Below are positions 37,094 to 49,593 of a stretch of 64,000 nt of DNA, piece after piece; position 1 is the stretch's first letter, and the number at the start of each line of letters is the position of its first letter. This DNA comes from Ceratorhiza oryzae-sativae. Taxonomy: Eukaryota; Basidiomycota; Agaricomycetes; Cantharellales; Ceratobasidiaceae. The translations under genes were made by a program, and so were the position numbers. The notes beneath the pieces are model-generated. The model was not told the origin of the DNA. It saw only the letters and a list, made by a program, of their open reading frames with translations, and did no database searches. Where the stretch lies: NCBI GenBank assembly GCA_030998015.1, contig JARWMV010000238.1, positions 620,001-684,000 on the forward strand, in the 5' to 3' direction.

Positions 37094-39328
37094 ATGACTG
37101 CCTTCTACGCTGCACTATGTATCATTCAAACACTTTTTGGCGTCGGTTCACGCAGAGACGAGTCCCGCAACGCGACCGACTGGCTCAAGGTTCGTGGGGT
37201 GGGAGCCCCAACCATCATGTGCTGACGCCACCTTGGTTTTCCACAGCTCGCCTTGGCCGTCGCAGCACAGCCGGAAGACGAAGAGTCAAAGCGTCTTATA
37301 CAGGCTGCGCTGGAATCCAACAACCAAGAGGTCAGCCCGTTTAGACTCTTGTTATGATCACCACCCTGACGTCACCTGGTCTACTTTTATTAACTACATC
37401 AATTTAGTTCCTGGACTTCCTACGTGCCGCCTTGAATACCCGCATCGCTGCGGCTGCCCGTCTTGCAGACATTGAAAGCGATGGCATCGAGTGCCGTGCA
37501 TTCTTGCCCGGGTCTCCAGCGCTTTGGGGGTGGACCACAAACACGGTGGCTGAAGCTGCCATCCTCAAGGCCGGCATGGAGTCTGCCATGTCCACATCCG
37601 TGTTCGATTCGCCGTCGGCTTCATCTGGTAGCACAAGCGAGGATGTGTTTGTCGGCCTCAGCTCGAGTGAGCCCATGGGTGGCGCCACTTTGCGGGACAT
37701 CTATGCCAAGGCATGGGAGGTTAGTTCTAAGCACCATACCCGTCGTTGTCATGCTTAATGCCCAACCTAGTTCCATCGCGAACCGTTGATATGGACGCCC
37801 CGAGGGCCAGGTGCTGGCGTTGGTGCCTCGACTTGGACCTTGACTCCTGTCTCGCTGACGTCCCAAGGTGCAAAAACTCGGAATCGCCGCGCCTCTGATG
37901 CTTCAGACTCCCGCTCGTCGATTGTTGCCCAATCACCTTGCTTACAAGTTCAGCGTAATTATCTCAGAAGGGATAGCTTGCACGATGTTTTTGCCCCTCT
38001 TGAGCCCAAGAATACTGGCAAGAGCAGCCCGTGCGTGGAGGCTGGGGTTGCGCCTCTTTCGCCATCTGTGGCAACTCCGCCCTTGGCCTCGATAAGCTCG
38101 GAGCCTCCAATTTCTCGGCGCCCAAGACGTTCTACCAGCTGCACTAGAAGCCACATTTCGTCGACGACGGCGGTCACTGTATCCGAATGTTCCACCACTC
38201 AAGAGCTCAATGGGCTTGGGCTGGGTTGTTCGTTGGATCGTTCTGTGTGGCCCCGCTCCGATACACCCACGGATTCTTGCTTTGGAGACGCAGAGCTCGC
38301 GAATGAGGATGATGCCAAGGGAAAGGGCACACATTCCTTTCGAGTTGTGGGCGGTCGGGGTCTAGCTTCCGGTTCTGCCGTCTTTCGTCGGAACAAGACC
38401 TCTAGTCATTCGGTACTTACACACAACGCCAGGCAACCCAAGGTGAGCTTGCCTTCTGTAGCTGGTCGATTGTAGTATTGACGGTGAGTTATAGGCCACT
38501 CGCCCCAGTATGACGCCTCTCCAGCGTCCTCAAGCCTCTGCACCAAAACGTTTGAATGACTTGCAACAATCGGTTGTGAGAACCCAACTGCGCACGGGTG
38601 GTCGTGCTTTGCGGCTCAACAGCTCTGTTGCTGCCACGTCCGTTCGCCCAACTCAGCCTCAGGAACTATCCTCGTTGCGTCGTGTTCGCTCTGTGGCTAC
38701 TATATCTCCTTCGCCTTCACCCCGTGTAGCTAAAGCTGGTTTGAAGACTCCGCTTGTGGGCCCCGTGCCGACCACCAGGCGTGTTTCGATCAAGCAAGAT
38801 TCTACATCCGCCGAATCGTCCAAACCGGCACCAAACGCCTTGCCCGAAGCCTTGAACTCAAGCCACGCATCTGCAGCACCCCGGCAGACGGGCGTAGCGC
38901 GCATCCCTAGTACATCCCAGTCGCAAATTCCGCGACCTGCTAGCCGTGCATGTTCCGTATCAGGACTGGCGCGTGCTGAATCGCCTTTACTAACGCCGTC
39001 CCGTACGCCAAGGCGTGAACCTCAGCAACTTCCAACTCCAACTTCCATCGTTCGAGCGGGGGATCGTGTCAACTCGCAGTTTCCTCACTCGAACCCAACC
39101 GGTAATATTGGCCGCTCTCGTTCCCGCGCCGGATCGTCGACACAAGAGCGGCCGGCTTTTGTCAAGGATCTGCGACTTTCTCGTCCTCCGTCACGCACAC
39201 ATCTGGTAGCAGGACCGAGTGATGTGCTCAAACATCGCTCGAAACGCTCAGATAGTCTTGCCAACGTCTCTACTATGGCAGATCGATGGGAGACGGCAAT
39301 AGACAAGGAAGCTCTTGTCGCAGCTTGA
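37094..39328 (+). CDS. Unknown Ser/Arg-rich protein
   Basis: Five exons (37094-37189, 37247-37330, 37408-37719, 37771-38442, 38495-39328), 665 residues, all GT-AG. The first ~130 residues look folded: LALAVAAQPEDEESKRLIQAALESNNQEFLDFLRAALNTRIAAAARLAD, with helices and an acidic character. The rest is Ser/Thr/Pro/Arg-rich and probably disordered, with many possible SP/TP phosphorylation sites. No enzyme motif was found. It could be a regulatory or cytoskeletal adaptor, but no function is claimed. Confidence 0.6.
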
Positions 39329-39714
39329 CTGGAAAGATCGCAAACTATGGCTCGGTTTCATTTGCCATTTTGGGAAATATGGATGTTCTCATGTTTTGCT
39401 TGGTCGTTGTTCGTTCACTCTCATGCTGCACAAGGATGTATCATTAGTTCATTGCCTAGGGTTATGCAAGTCCCCATCAAACGATCTATAATTTCTTTTC
39501 AAGTATGGCTGTGATTGTTAGAGTTTGTTGACTTGATGCCAATCACGAAATGATGATCGCCCAAACTTGACCACCACGCTATGAATACGATTTCAGCAGT
39601 CTGAATCATTTAGTTCGCGTTCACTTTGGTCGTTTTCGAACTCGAGAAGGAACTTGCACGTCTGCACATTTTAAAAAATAAATAAATTCATACTTGAGCG
39701 GCCTCGACTCGCTT
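39329..39714. other. Intergenic region
   Basis: 386 bp between an unknown gene and GatA. AT-rich near 39673 (a short AAATAAATAAAT run). Nothing else seen. Confidence 0.5.
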
Positions 39715-41731
39715 ATGCGTTCTCAACTTGTCTATTCGACTAGGCTTTTAAACATAGCCTGTCAGCCTAGCAGACAGTTGAGGCTCTATTCTCGTACATA
39801 TTCCACTGCGGTCAACGATGCTTGGAACGCATTTGCGTTTCGACCCGGTCAGCTCGGTTTCTAAACCATTTATCCTGGTCGAAATGTTCTGATGGTATAA
39901 TTTTAGCACACGAGGCAGCCGCAAGTTTACAGAGCAGCCAAGGTCCACTGGCTGGAAAGTCTATTGCTGTCAAGGACAACATTTGCACCTCGGATATGCC
40001 GACGACTTGCTCGTCCAAGATTCTCCAAGGTACTCGAAATGCTTCGTGCATCGGAATAAAGTCTCACGAATCACTCGAATAGAATTTCAACCTCCTTACG
40101 ATGCGACGTGTGTAAAGCTCCTCCGGAAAGCCGGCGCGTCGATCGCGGGAAAGACGAATTGTGACGAGTTTGGTATGGGGTAGGGTGTCTTTGATGGCTT
40201 GGTTCTACTATTGGTCGCCTAACGCGTAGGTTGACTAGATCGCTCAACATTTACTCGGCGCACGGGCCCGTTGTCAATCCACTTAGCAAAGAAGGTGAAC
40301 CTCGATCCGCTGGAGGGAGTTCTGGAGGGAGTGCGGCGGCCGTAGCGGCCAACATGTGTTTTGCGTAAGCCCTCTTGTCTTATTTTTTGTCCATCACTTG
40401 GAGCGCAGGAGAAAAGTGCGCTTGGGACAGATACTGGAGGATCGATACGGCTTCCAGCTGCGTATTGCGGGGTTGTGGGGCTGAAGCCTTCGTACGGGAT
40501 GATCAGTCGGCAAGTCATCCTGTCGTATCGAATGTGCTTCGACGTTGGTGATGATACGGTATAGATGGGGCGTTGTGTCATACGCAGATAGCTTGGATTG
40601 TGTGGGAGTTTTGGCGTCGACGGTCGGTGATGCCAAACTGTTGTTTGGTGAGTTTGGTTCCTTGCATGCTTGGATAATATGGACAAACGAGGCGCATAGA
40701 TGTACTTTCCCACTACGATCCCCGAGACCCAACCTCTGTTCCAGAAGACCTCCGGGCATCAGCCCAGGCTGCTGCTCAAGCCTCCATAGACTCGTTCAAC
40801 TCATCCATCGAGTCACTTGAAGGGATCAAAATTGGCATTCCGCGGGTGAGCGCCCTTGCCCTCGGACGCTATTTAGCTACACCTCATGTGCTCTACTTGG
40901 ATAGGAATACTTTCCGCTCGAGCTCGACCAATCTTCTCTTGCTTCCTTCCGTACGCTCGTGTCCGATCTTCAACAACGAGGTGCGACGATTGTCCCGGTT
41001 TCGTTGCCTAGCACATCGTATGCGCTTAGCGCATACTACGTATTGGCGAGTGCAGAGGCGAGCAGCAATCTTTCGAGGTATGATGGGATTCGATATGGTA
41101 TGCCAATCTTGTGTGGATTAGACAAAATTACTCACATGATAGCGCATATAGGGAAAAGGGTAGATGTTCCTGAAGGGACAGATCTAAAGTATGCTGGAAA
41201 CGCCTATGCTGCAACTAGGTCCGCTGGGTTTGGTGATGAAGTCAAGAAGCGGATTTTGTTGGGGACGTATGCGTTGAGTGCAGAGTGAGTTGCTCGCCCG
41301 ACCATGCCAAAAACAGGCACAAACGACTTTTGTCCAACAGCGCCTTTGAAAACTACTTTCTTCAAGCTCAGCGCGTTCGCGCTTTGGTCCGCAACGACTT
41401 TAACAACGCCTTTTCGTCCCGAGCTCCAAGCCTTCTTCAGCCACTGTCGACGCCCGGAGATAAACGGGACCAAGGGGTGGATGTTCTCTTGCACCCTTCA
41501 GCCATCCGAACCGCTCCACCGCTTTCCAACCCTAACGTTAACTCGATAGATGCGTACGTTCAAGACGTGCTCACCGTTCCCGCATCTCTGGCTGGTCTCC
41601 CGACTCTATCAGTCCCGTGCGGCAAAGGTTCAGATGGATGGCCCGTTGGAGCGAGTATTGTTGGACAGTGGGGATATGATGCTGTCGTGTGTCGAATTGG
41701 ACAGGCGGCCGAGGCATGCGCAAGTAAATGA
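39715..41731 (+). CDS. Glutamyl-tRNA(Gln) amidotransferase subunit A, mitochondrial (amidase family)
   Basis: Amidase subunit of the GatCAB-type complex that converts Glu-tRNA(Gln) to Gln-tRNA(Gln) in mitochondria. Ten exons: 39715-39847, 39907-40029, 40083-40179, 40239-40364, 40417-40509, 40565-40647, 40700-40845, 40905-41097, 41152-41284 and 41341-41731, 505 residues. A basic, Ser-rich start ([17 protein letters not shown]) fits a mitochondrial presequence. The amidase Ser-cisSer-Lys triad is intact: Lys in SIAVKDNI, Ser in [17 protein letters not shown] and Ser in [26 protein letters not shown] and [12 protein letters not shown] are GatA hallmarks. The intron 40510-40564 has a GC donor (GCAAGT). 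Convergent with the Sds3-like gene, 118 bp apart. Confidence 0.9.
40510..40564 (+). other. GC-AG intron (donor GCAAGT) in GatA
   Basis: Splicing CG | GCAAGT...TATAG | A gives [19 protein letters not shown], the invariant amidase sequence. The GT at 40514 gives the wrong phase. Confidence 0.85.
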
Positions 41732-41849
41732 ATGGACCCCAAAGAAAATATCTATCTCTACATTTTACAATATAATGTACATGTTGGATAACGAAACATT
41801 GCGCTGAGATGGTACGGAGACAAGAGGCAAGGGGGTCGAGCTGGGGTGG

Positions 41850-43353
41850 CTATCTGTTGGACGAGGTTGCTCCTCCCGCCGGAGGTACATTTCGTCGGCG
41901 CTTCAGCCCTCGGCGAATCTCGTTCTGTTTGGAGCGTTAGCATGTCTGTCACAGGCCAACACTGAGCATCGCACCAAGTCACTCTCGATTTCGGAATCCT
42001 TGGCTGGCGCGAGCATTAAAACCGCACGGCCCATGAGCTTGATGCAAGCTGCACCAATATCAGGCCCGCCACCGTTACTCTGACTTGTCGTGCCGGTACC
42101 CCATCCACCAGTCCAGCCAGTTCGAGCAGGGGCGAGGGCTTTGCTGACCGCCAGGTCGATGGGGCCGGTTGTTTTATTATCCTTGACACGTTTGCCCCGG
42201 GCGTTGACGGTGAACGAGTTGGGGGGATTCAGGGATGTGAGTGGAAGTGTAAAGGGTGAGGATTGGTCCTCTGTTGTTGCTGTTAGCTTTGTGGGAGACG
42301 GTAGATCTGAGCAAGGGCGACGTACCTGGAACGGGTGGGCCAGCAAGCGCCCATGGCCACCTTGCCAATCCAGCGGTGGACATTCCGCCAAAGCCACCGC
42401 CGATCATGCCGTTTAGACCACCCGCAGCGCCCGCAGATTCGTTGAGGGTGGGGGTGGATATGCCCTGCCCATGGCGCGAGTTGCGAGTTGCATGGGGACG
42501 ACTTTGGGGATCGAGGATGTTTTCTGAAATGATGTCAGCTTGGACGGGGCCAAACACAGGTGGGCAAGGTATACCGTACCGCCTGCGCCCTCGCCGTCCT
42601 TTTCTTCCCGAGCCTTGCGTCGTCGCTCTTCGATGGCTTCAAGCATGCGTTCTTTCACGCGCAGCTGACGCTGCCTCCATTCTTCTTCGATCTTTTCTTG
42701 CTCTTCTTCGTAGGCTGCTTGAGCTGCAGTCGCTGGGTCAGCTGAGCATAGACGAGTTTGGGCGGAGCCTTGCCTCGTGCGATACCGGCCTGTTCCGCTG
42801 CTTCTATCCTGTTGAGGTTTGCGGTGCGTTCGAGTGTGATCGGGTATAGCCTGAGCGAGAACTCGGGGTGGGTGTTGGGTTGGGTGTAGAGTTGATGAGC
42901 TGATGCACGGAGCGAGTTTTGCTGTTCGACAAACGCTCGTCTGGGAAGGAGTGAGCGCCGATCGGGTGGGAAGAGCGATGGAACCTACTCGTCGCGCTTG
43001 TTGTCCGCAAAACGGGCGACTCTGTCTGCGAGTTCGCGCCGCTTCTTCTCTTTCTTGGACTCGTCCGAGCTGGGCAGACCGGGGATCGACCCAGAGGCGT
43101 CGGCTGGGCCACTTGTCAGCGTACTGCAGATGCCAGACGGCAGACTTACATGGACCGGGTTGCTGGGAGCGTGGTATGAGCTCGGGTGGTTGTACGGGTG
43201 GTAGCCGTCTCTGGGCGTGGGCGGGAGCGTCGGGGGCGGGTAGCGGGCGTTGAGGGTCTTTTGGCGGGCCGAGTCGGGGGGGAGGGTCGACGGATGGAGT
43301 GGCTCGCGTGGCTGGTGCAGCGGCTGCGAGAAGATTCCTGGCTGCGGCGGCAT
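41850..43353 (-). CDS. Sds3-like subunit of a histone deacetylase corepressor complex
   Basis: Likely a component of a Sin3/Rpd3-type histone deacetylase complex. The N-terminus is Pro-rich (MPPQPGIFSQPL). It is followed by KKEKKRRELADRVARFADNKRDE, then THPEFSLRLYPITLERTANLNRIEAAEQ and the charged helix AYEEEQEKIEEEWRQRQLRVKERMLEAIEERRRKAREE. This arrangement is the Sds3/BRMS1 signature. Further on come a Gly-rich stretch and a C-terminal ESDL | NEIRRGLKRRRN. A 44-nt intron (42742-42785, GTATCG...CAG) is needed to connect EAAEQ to the charged helix. I first suspected a frameshift there, but the short intron explains it. The gene is divergent from SF3B1 with only 108 bp between start codons. 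Confidence 0.75.
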
Positions 43354-43461
43354 CGTCGCAAAGTCGTCTGAGAGAGAGCGGGCGAGCGTGACGGAGCGTT
43401 TGCTTCCGCCAGATCAGGTGATCTGCTGACCAAGCACTCGTCAACTCGCCTCCACCCGACC
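43354..43461. promoter_or_regulatory. 108-bp divergent promoter, SDS3-like / SF3B1
   Basis: The two ATGs face away from each other with 108 bp between them, so any promoter and both 5' leaders must share this space or use overlapping leaders. No TATA box is obvious. Confidence 0.6.
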
Positions 43462-46400
43462 ATGTCCAGGCAGGTAAGCTCGCTGTGGCACAGACCACCC
43501 GTTCATCTCGCACTCACCTGCGATCCACCCAGCTCGATTCGTACACCGCGCCCAAGGAGATCCTCGACGAGTTTGCGGCCCTCGCCGACGAAGAGGACCA
43601 CGACCCGTTCGCGGAGACCCGCTCGCAGCGACAGATCGCCGCCCGCCAGTCCGACTACCAGAAGCGCCGCTTTGCGATCGACCGCGAGCATGGTGTGAGC
43701 AAAGATGCGTTCAAGGACGCCGTCGACGGCACCGAGTCCGAGTCCGGGTCTGGCTACCAGGATGCCATGCGTGCCGCCATGCTCGAAAAGGAGGAGATCC
43801 GCGTCCGTCGTGCGATCGAAGAAAAGGAGAAGCAGGCCCGCGAGGAAGGAAAGATGGACCTCGACGGGGACAAGACCCCGCCCAGGTCTGCTCTGGCCGG
43901 CGACCAGACCCCTCCGCGCGGTGCCGTGGCAGACGGCGACAAGACTCCCCCGGCGACCACCACCAAGCGCAAGCGCCGCTGGGACGTTGGCGACGAATCC
44001 GAGTCCAAGCCCGATGTCAAGCCCACCGGCGAATGGTCCCAGGAAGCACTCGACGATGCGGCCGCACCGAAAAAACGTCGCTCGCGCTGGGACGCGACCC
44101 CCGCCGACGTGGGATCAGTTGGTGAGACGCCAAAGCGTTCCAGGTGGGACCAGACACCCGCTAATGGTCTCCCTGCTCCGATTCCCATCCTTAATCCCAT
44201 GGCTGCAAAGGTTCCGCTCCCCGGTACCGCCGCATTTGCCATGGGCGCCGACGCCGACAAGCACAACCGCTATCTCACCGACGAGGAACTTGATGCGGTT
44301 CTCCCACCTACTGGGTACGTCATTGTTCCTCCACCTCCGGGATACAGTATCTCGGTCCCGCGCAAGCTCTCGGCCGCACCATCTCCTGCCTATACGGGCT
44401 TCCAGATTCAAGAGGATTCGGATGCCGCCGCCCAGGCCGCAGCTGCCGGTCTCGCACCCGAGCTGCCCACTGAAATTCCCGGTGTTGGTTCGCTTGCCTT
44501 CTTCAAGGCTGAGGACGCACAATATTTCGGCAAGATCCTCAAGGAGGAAGACGAATCTGATCTTTCGGTCGAAGAACTCAAGGAGCGCAAGATCATGCGT
44601 CTCTTGCTCAAAATTAAGAACGGGACTCCCTCTGTGCGTAAGACGGCCCTGCGTCAAATCACGGACAAGGCTCGCGAATTTGGTGCGGGTCCTTTGTTCG
44701 ACAAAATTCTCCCGCTTCTCATGGAACGTACTCTCGAGGACCAGGAGCGCCACCTGCTCGTCAAAGTCATCGACCGTGTTCTTTACAAACTCGACGACCT
44801 TGTTCGTCCTTATGTCCACAAGATTCTCGTCGTTATCGAACCACTGCTTATCGACGAAGACTACTATGCACGTGTCGAAGGTCGCGAAATCATCTCCAAC
44901 TTGTCCAAGGCGGCTGGTCTTGCACACATGATCTCGACCATGCGTCCAGATATCGACCATGCGGACGAATACGTCCGCAATACCACCGCTCGTGCGTTCT
45001 CCGTCGTAGCGTCCGCTCTGGGTATCCCTGCCCTATTACCCTTCCTCAAGGCCGTTTGCCGTTCGAAAAAGTCCTGGCAGGCTCGGCACACTGGTATTCG
45101 TATCGTCCAACAGATCGCGATCATGATGGGATGCGCCGTCTTGCCCCACCTGCGCAATTTGGTTGATGCAATTGCGCACGGCCTGAATGACGAACAACAA
45201 AAAGTCCGAACGATGACTGCGTTGGGTTTGGCTGCACTTGCCGAGGCCGCTGCACCTTACGGTATCGAATCGTTTGACAATGTTCTCAAACCACTTTGGA
45301 TTGGTATCCGCCAACATCGTGGTAAAGGTCTTGCTGCGTTCCTCAAAGCCATTGGCTACATTATTCCGCTCATGGATCCCGAATTCGCGAGTTACTATAC
45401 CAAGGAAGTCACAGTCATTCTCATCCGTGAATTCCAAAGCTCGGACGAAGAAATGAAAAAGATTGTGCTCAAGGTTGTGAAGCAGTGCGCTGCGACCGAA
45501 GGTGTGACGCCTGGCTATATCAAAGAGGACATTCTCCCCGAATTTTTCAAGGCGTTCTGGGTCCGTCGTATGGCGCTCGACCGGAGGAATTACCGTCAAG
45601 TCGTCGAAACCACTGTCGAGCTGGCCCAAAAGGCTGGCGTGGCGGAGATTGTGGGTCGAATCGTGAACGATTTGAAGGATGAAGCCGAGCCATATCGCAA
45701 GATGGTGATGGAGACGATTACCAAAGTTGTTGCAGCACTCGGAGCGTCGGATATCGACCACGACCTCGAAGTCCGACTCATCGACGGCATCATTTATTCC
45801 TTCCAAGAGCAAACGACCGAAGATCAAGTCATGCTCGACGGCTTCGGAACAGTCGTCAACGCATTCGGTGAGTTCCCAAGTTTTTAAATTCAACGGGTCG
45901 AGACTCACCCGATCGGAATAGGCATTCGTGTCAAACCTTACTTGACACAGATTGTATCGACCGTGCTTTGGCGACTGAACAACAAGAGCGCCAAGGTTCG
46001 ACAGCAGGCTGCTGATCTGACAACACGTCTGGCTGTTGTTATTAAACAGTGCGGAGAGGATCAATTGCTTACCAAGGTTCGTCAGCTTTCTTTTTTCGGC
46101 AAGTTAATACAGCTGACAGTACGGGTTACAGCTTGGAGTCGTGTTGTTCGAACAACTTGGAGAAGAATACCCCGATACTTTGGGTAGTATTATTGCTGCC
46201 GAGGGCGCCATCGCCAACGTCGTTGGTATGACTCAGATGCAGCCACCTGTCAAGGATCTCCTGCCTCGCATGACACCCATTCTACGTAACCGTCACGAAA
46301 AGGTACAAGAAGCCTCGATCAACTTGATTGGCCGCATCGGTAAGTGCTTGTCGATTTAAATGGCTCGATCAGCCACCGATAAATTTCCATTTAATTAACA

Positions 46401-47249
46401 GCGGATCGTGGCGCTGAATTCGTCCCTGCGCGTGAATGGATGCGCATCTGCTTCGAACTTCTCGACTTGCTCAAGGCGCACAAGAAGGGCATTCGTCGTG
46501 CGGCTGTCAACTCGTTTGGGTATATTGCCAAGAGTCTGGGTCCACAAGACGTGCTTTCAGTGTTGTTGACAAACTTGAGGGTGCAAGAACGTCAGAGTCG
46601 TGTGTGTAGTACAGTTGCGATCGCGATTGTTGCGGAGACTTGCGGACGTGAGTACCTTGTTTGGGTTGTTCCGTTATTGGCACTGATCCCCGGGTGGCTA
46701 GCGTTCACTTGTATTCCGGCTATTCTCAACGAGTATCGCACTGCCGAACTCAACGTGCGAACGGGTTGTCTGAAAGCCCTGTCCTTCGTGTTCGAATATG
46801 TCGGACCCCAGTCGGCGTTCTACGTGGACTCGGTCGTGACGATGCTCGAAGACGCACTCACGGACCGTGACCTAGTCCATCGCCAGACGGCAAGTACAAT
46901 CGTCAAGCATCTCGCGCTTGGTGTGGCTGGCCTTGGGTGCGAGGATTCGATGATGCACCTGATGAACCTGGTGTGGCCCAACTGCTTCGAGACCTCTCCA
47001 CATGTTATCGGAGCTGTCATGGAAGCGATCGAAGCCATGCGGGTGTCTCTCGGCCCCGGTGTGCTTTTGAATTATGTGCTACAGGGACTGTTCCACCCGG
47101 CCCGCAAGGTGCGCGAAGTCTACTGGCGGGTTTACAACGCACTGTACCTTGGTGCTGCGGACGCGCTTGTGCCGTACTATCCGGACGTGGGAGAGTTGAG
47201 TGATGAGCGGAACGTGTATGACAGGCATATGTTGCAGGTGTTTATTTGA
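43462..47249 (+). CDS. Splicing factor 3B subunit 1 (SF3B1/Hsh155)
   Basis: Largest U2 snRNP SF3b subunit; it clamps the branch-point helix during spliceosome assembly. Exons: 43462-43473 (only MSRQ), 43533-45867, 45922-46076, 46132-46339, 46402-46647 and 46702-47249, 1,167 residues. The N-terminal third has repeated TPP and RWD motifs ([28 protein letters not shown]), the ULM-type tryptophans that bind U2AF-homology domains. The rest is the HEAT-repeat superhelix, very conserved: [49 protein letters not shown] (its Lys is at the position of human K700), [15 protein letters not shown] and [12 protein letters not shown]. This is the most securely identified gene in the window. A 12-nt first coding exon and a giant 2.3-kb second exon are notable. 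Confidence 0.97.
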
Positions 47250-47514
47250 GCGGGCATGTCGTTTTTGTACTGTATAGCGTGTGTGTGGATAATATTAGGC
47301 GAAGGTGTTGTGGCTGGTTCATTAGTCCAAATCAGGGTTAGAGTGTGCAGGCGTGTGTTGATCCGCGGTTGATGATCGAATTCGGCTTCTTTGAACACGC
47401 TCACCACACCCCATTCTGCCTGGCTTTTGTTCACGACAGCCTGACGATCAGCACGATCCACACTCGATTCCAGCCACAACCCATTCGCTCTTTTACACAC
47501 ACTCGCTCCGAACA

Positions 47515-49264
47515 ATGTGTCTCTTTCGCTCCTCGAGTTTCCGCATCAAGAAACGCGACAAGACACACCACAGGCCCCCACCGCTCGACGAGATGCCCGA
47601 ACGGCCCGAACGCGAGTCGCTCGAGTGTCCACCGGCCCCGGACAACTTTTTGACAGTCCCGGACAGCGCACGCTCCGCGTTCTTCACACTCCCTACGGCC
47701 GGCAACTCTCGTTCGTCGTTCCGCTCGGTTTCGGCCGCCAGCTCGTCTTCGCATCAGCACCAGCAACCACACGAGGACAAACCCCGGACTTCCAGCAGCA
47801 GCTTCTTCAAACTCTCCAATCTGAGCAAAGGTTCCTTTGTGTCGACGCTCAGACGCGACCGGGGAGAGCCATCTCGCGGTCGGAGCACGCTTGACATCTT
47901 CAAGTCGGGCTCTAGCGACGACGCCGCGCACGAGTCTGGATACATTCCATATGTGAGGCCCTTTCGCTTGTTCCGTTGTATATATGAACGATCTGGTTTT
48001 TTGGCTGACGCCCTTGACACAGTCCAAACGCCAGCGCCCAGAGTCAGCCGAGATTTCGATGAGGGCATCCATGTCGAGCATGTTCGCGGGCTTGAACGTC
48101 CTTGATATCGCACCCCCACCTGTCCAGAACTACCAGGCGCCACCTCGCCAACGCTCACGCACGCTTAGTACTAAAAGTGCACCGGACAATGATTCTCCCA
48201 ACGCTCGTCGCTCGCTCCAGTTGTCTACGGATCTGCCCTTGCCCTTGCCTACTCGGTCGAGTCTCGACACGCCTTCGTTGAGGAAGAACGCGAGCTCGCT
48301 TTTGCCCAAGCTTAGTCTAGATACTCCGGCATCGTCGGGACAGTTACCCGAGCTGAAGATTCCCTCTGTTGGAGTAGAGGATACGCCATGCTCTTTACCC
48401 TGGGGGTTGTACAGTCCTTCACCGACGATTGCGACTAGCATTTCAACAGCTCGAGACTCACTCATGGGCAGCTACGAAGTCAGTTCCTCCGAATCCGACC
48501 CTGAGCTGAGCTTCCCACCTGGTGAAGACTGTGGATCAGGGAATCTGTTTAGGTCGTCAATCGGGGATGATAACGGCGGGCAAGTCATCCACATTACTCC
48601 CTCGAAGCCCTCGGTCGCCTGTATCGGCCGGCCGCCGCTGCCTTTGCCCAGGTCACCGAGGCGAGCCGCAACATTTTCGGCCTCCGGTCCTTCGACTTTA
48701 CCCGCCATCTGCCGCTCCCCGACCTCTGAAACGCATTTCAGCCCTGAGGACCCGTATGATGCGCCCAATGAGCAAGTCGCCCCGTTTGAGTCTCTTACGT
48801 CTAGAATCAAACCCAAAGGCGCTCCGGGTGAATCCACATCAGCTCCCGTCCGTAAGCTCGCGGTCAGAGCGGGGAGCACCCCACCGCCACGGCGTTTGAA
48901 AATCCGCCGGCCGAGCAGCATCGTTGGCGACCCCGTTGAGCTCACAGAGGATACACCACCTACGCCGTCTACGCCGTCATTTGTTACTGGCCTGGCGTGG
49001 CCCCGCCCTCCGTTTCGACAGGTGTATGTGGACACGCGTAATCCCGAGTCGTCGTGGCATTCAGTTTCAGCCGTGGCGGATGAACGGCTAGTCGATGGGG
49101 GCGGAAACGTCATCGTTGAGCCATGTCATCTCATCATGCTCGCTCATGCGATTGATTCATTTACACTCCCGCCTGACATGGGTGCGCAACAGCCACTATC
49201 ACCCACCGCGGCATCTGCACTCGCCATGTTTACGTTGACGTCCAGATTTCTTGTGAGCGCATAG
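47515..49264 (+). CDS. Unknown Ser/Pro-rich protein
   Basis: Two exons (47515-47952 and 48023-49264), 559 residues. Nearly the whole chain is Ser/Thr/Pro-rich and predicted disordered, with short basic clusters (RIKKRDKTHHR, RRLKIRRP). The C-terminal ~60 residues (HSVSAVADERLVDGGGNVIVEPCHLIMLAHAID...) are less biased. No domain recognised. The single intron is GT-AG and phase 0. Function unknown. Confidence 0.6.
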
Positions 49265-49593
49265 ATTCGCGCAGATCTTGATATCTATCTTGATTTGACG
49301 ACATGTACATGATACACTCTATTATATTGAACTTTTGCTATTTCGACTTGCATTCTCCTGTGGACTATCTCGCTTTGTTCAATGTCGATTATAGCTCGTC
49401 TGTCTTTCGTTTTATTGCTCACGCCCCACATGGCGTTGTCACATAATTGTATCCTAGAACACGGAAGATGTCTATCGTACGTGTTGTTTCAATGACATTT
49501 TCTGAAAGCTCTCGACCGTGATTGAAATGGCTCAATTCGTCGTAGCCACTCGGATATGTGGCTGATCAAATTCACGCCTCTTCCACCCATAAT
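49265..49593. other. Intergenic region at the start of the accessory stretch
   Basis: T-rich sequence after the preceding stop; no gene seen. Conserved housekeeping genes give way here to decayed families. Confidence 0.45.

Noticed and set aside
42735..42790. Apparent frameshift in the Sds3-like gene between EAAEQ and the charged helix
   Set aside because: A 44-nt GT-AG intron (42742-42785) joins the two frames exactly, so no frameshift is needed.
43354..43513. Long minus-strand frame 42413-43513 as a separate gene
   Set aside because: It is an artefact of the Pro/Arg-rich composition; the spliced Sds3-like model explains the conserved segments.
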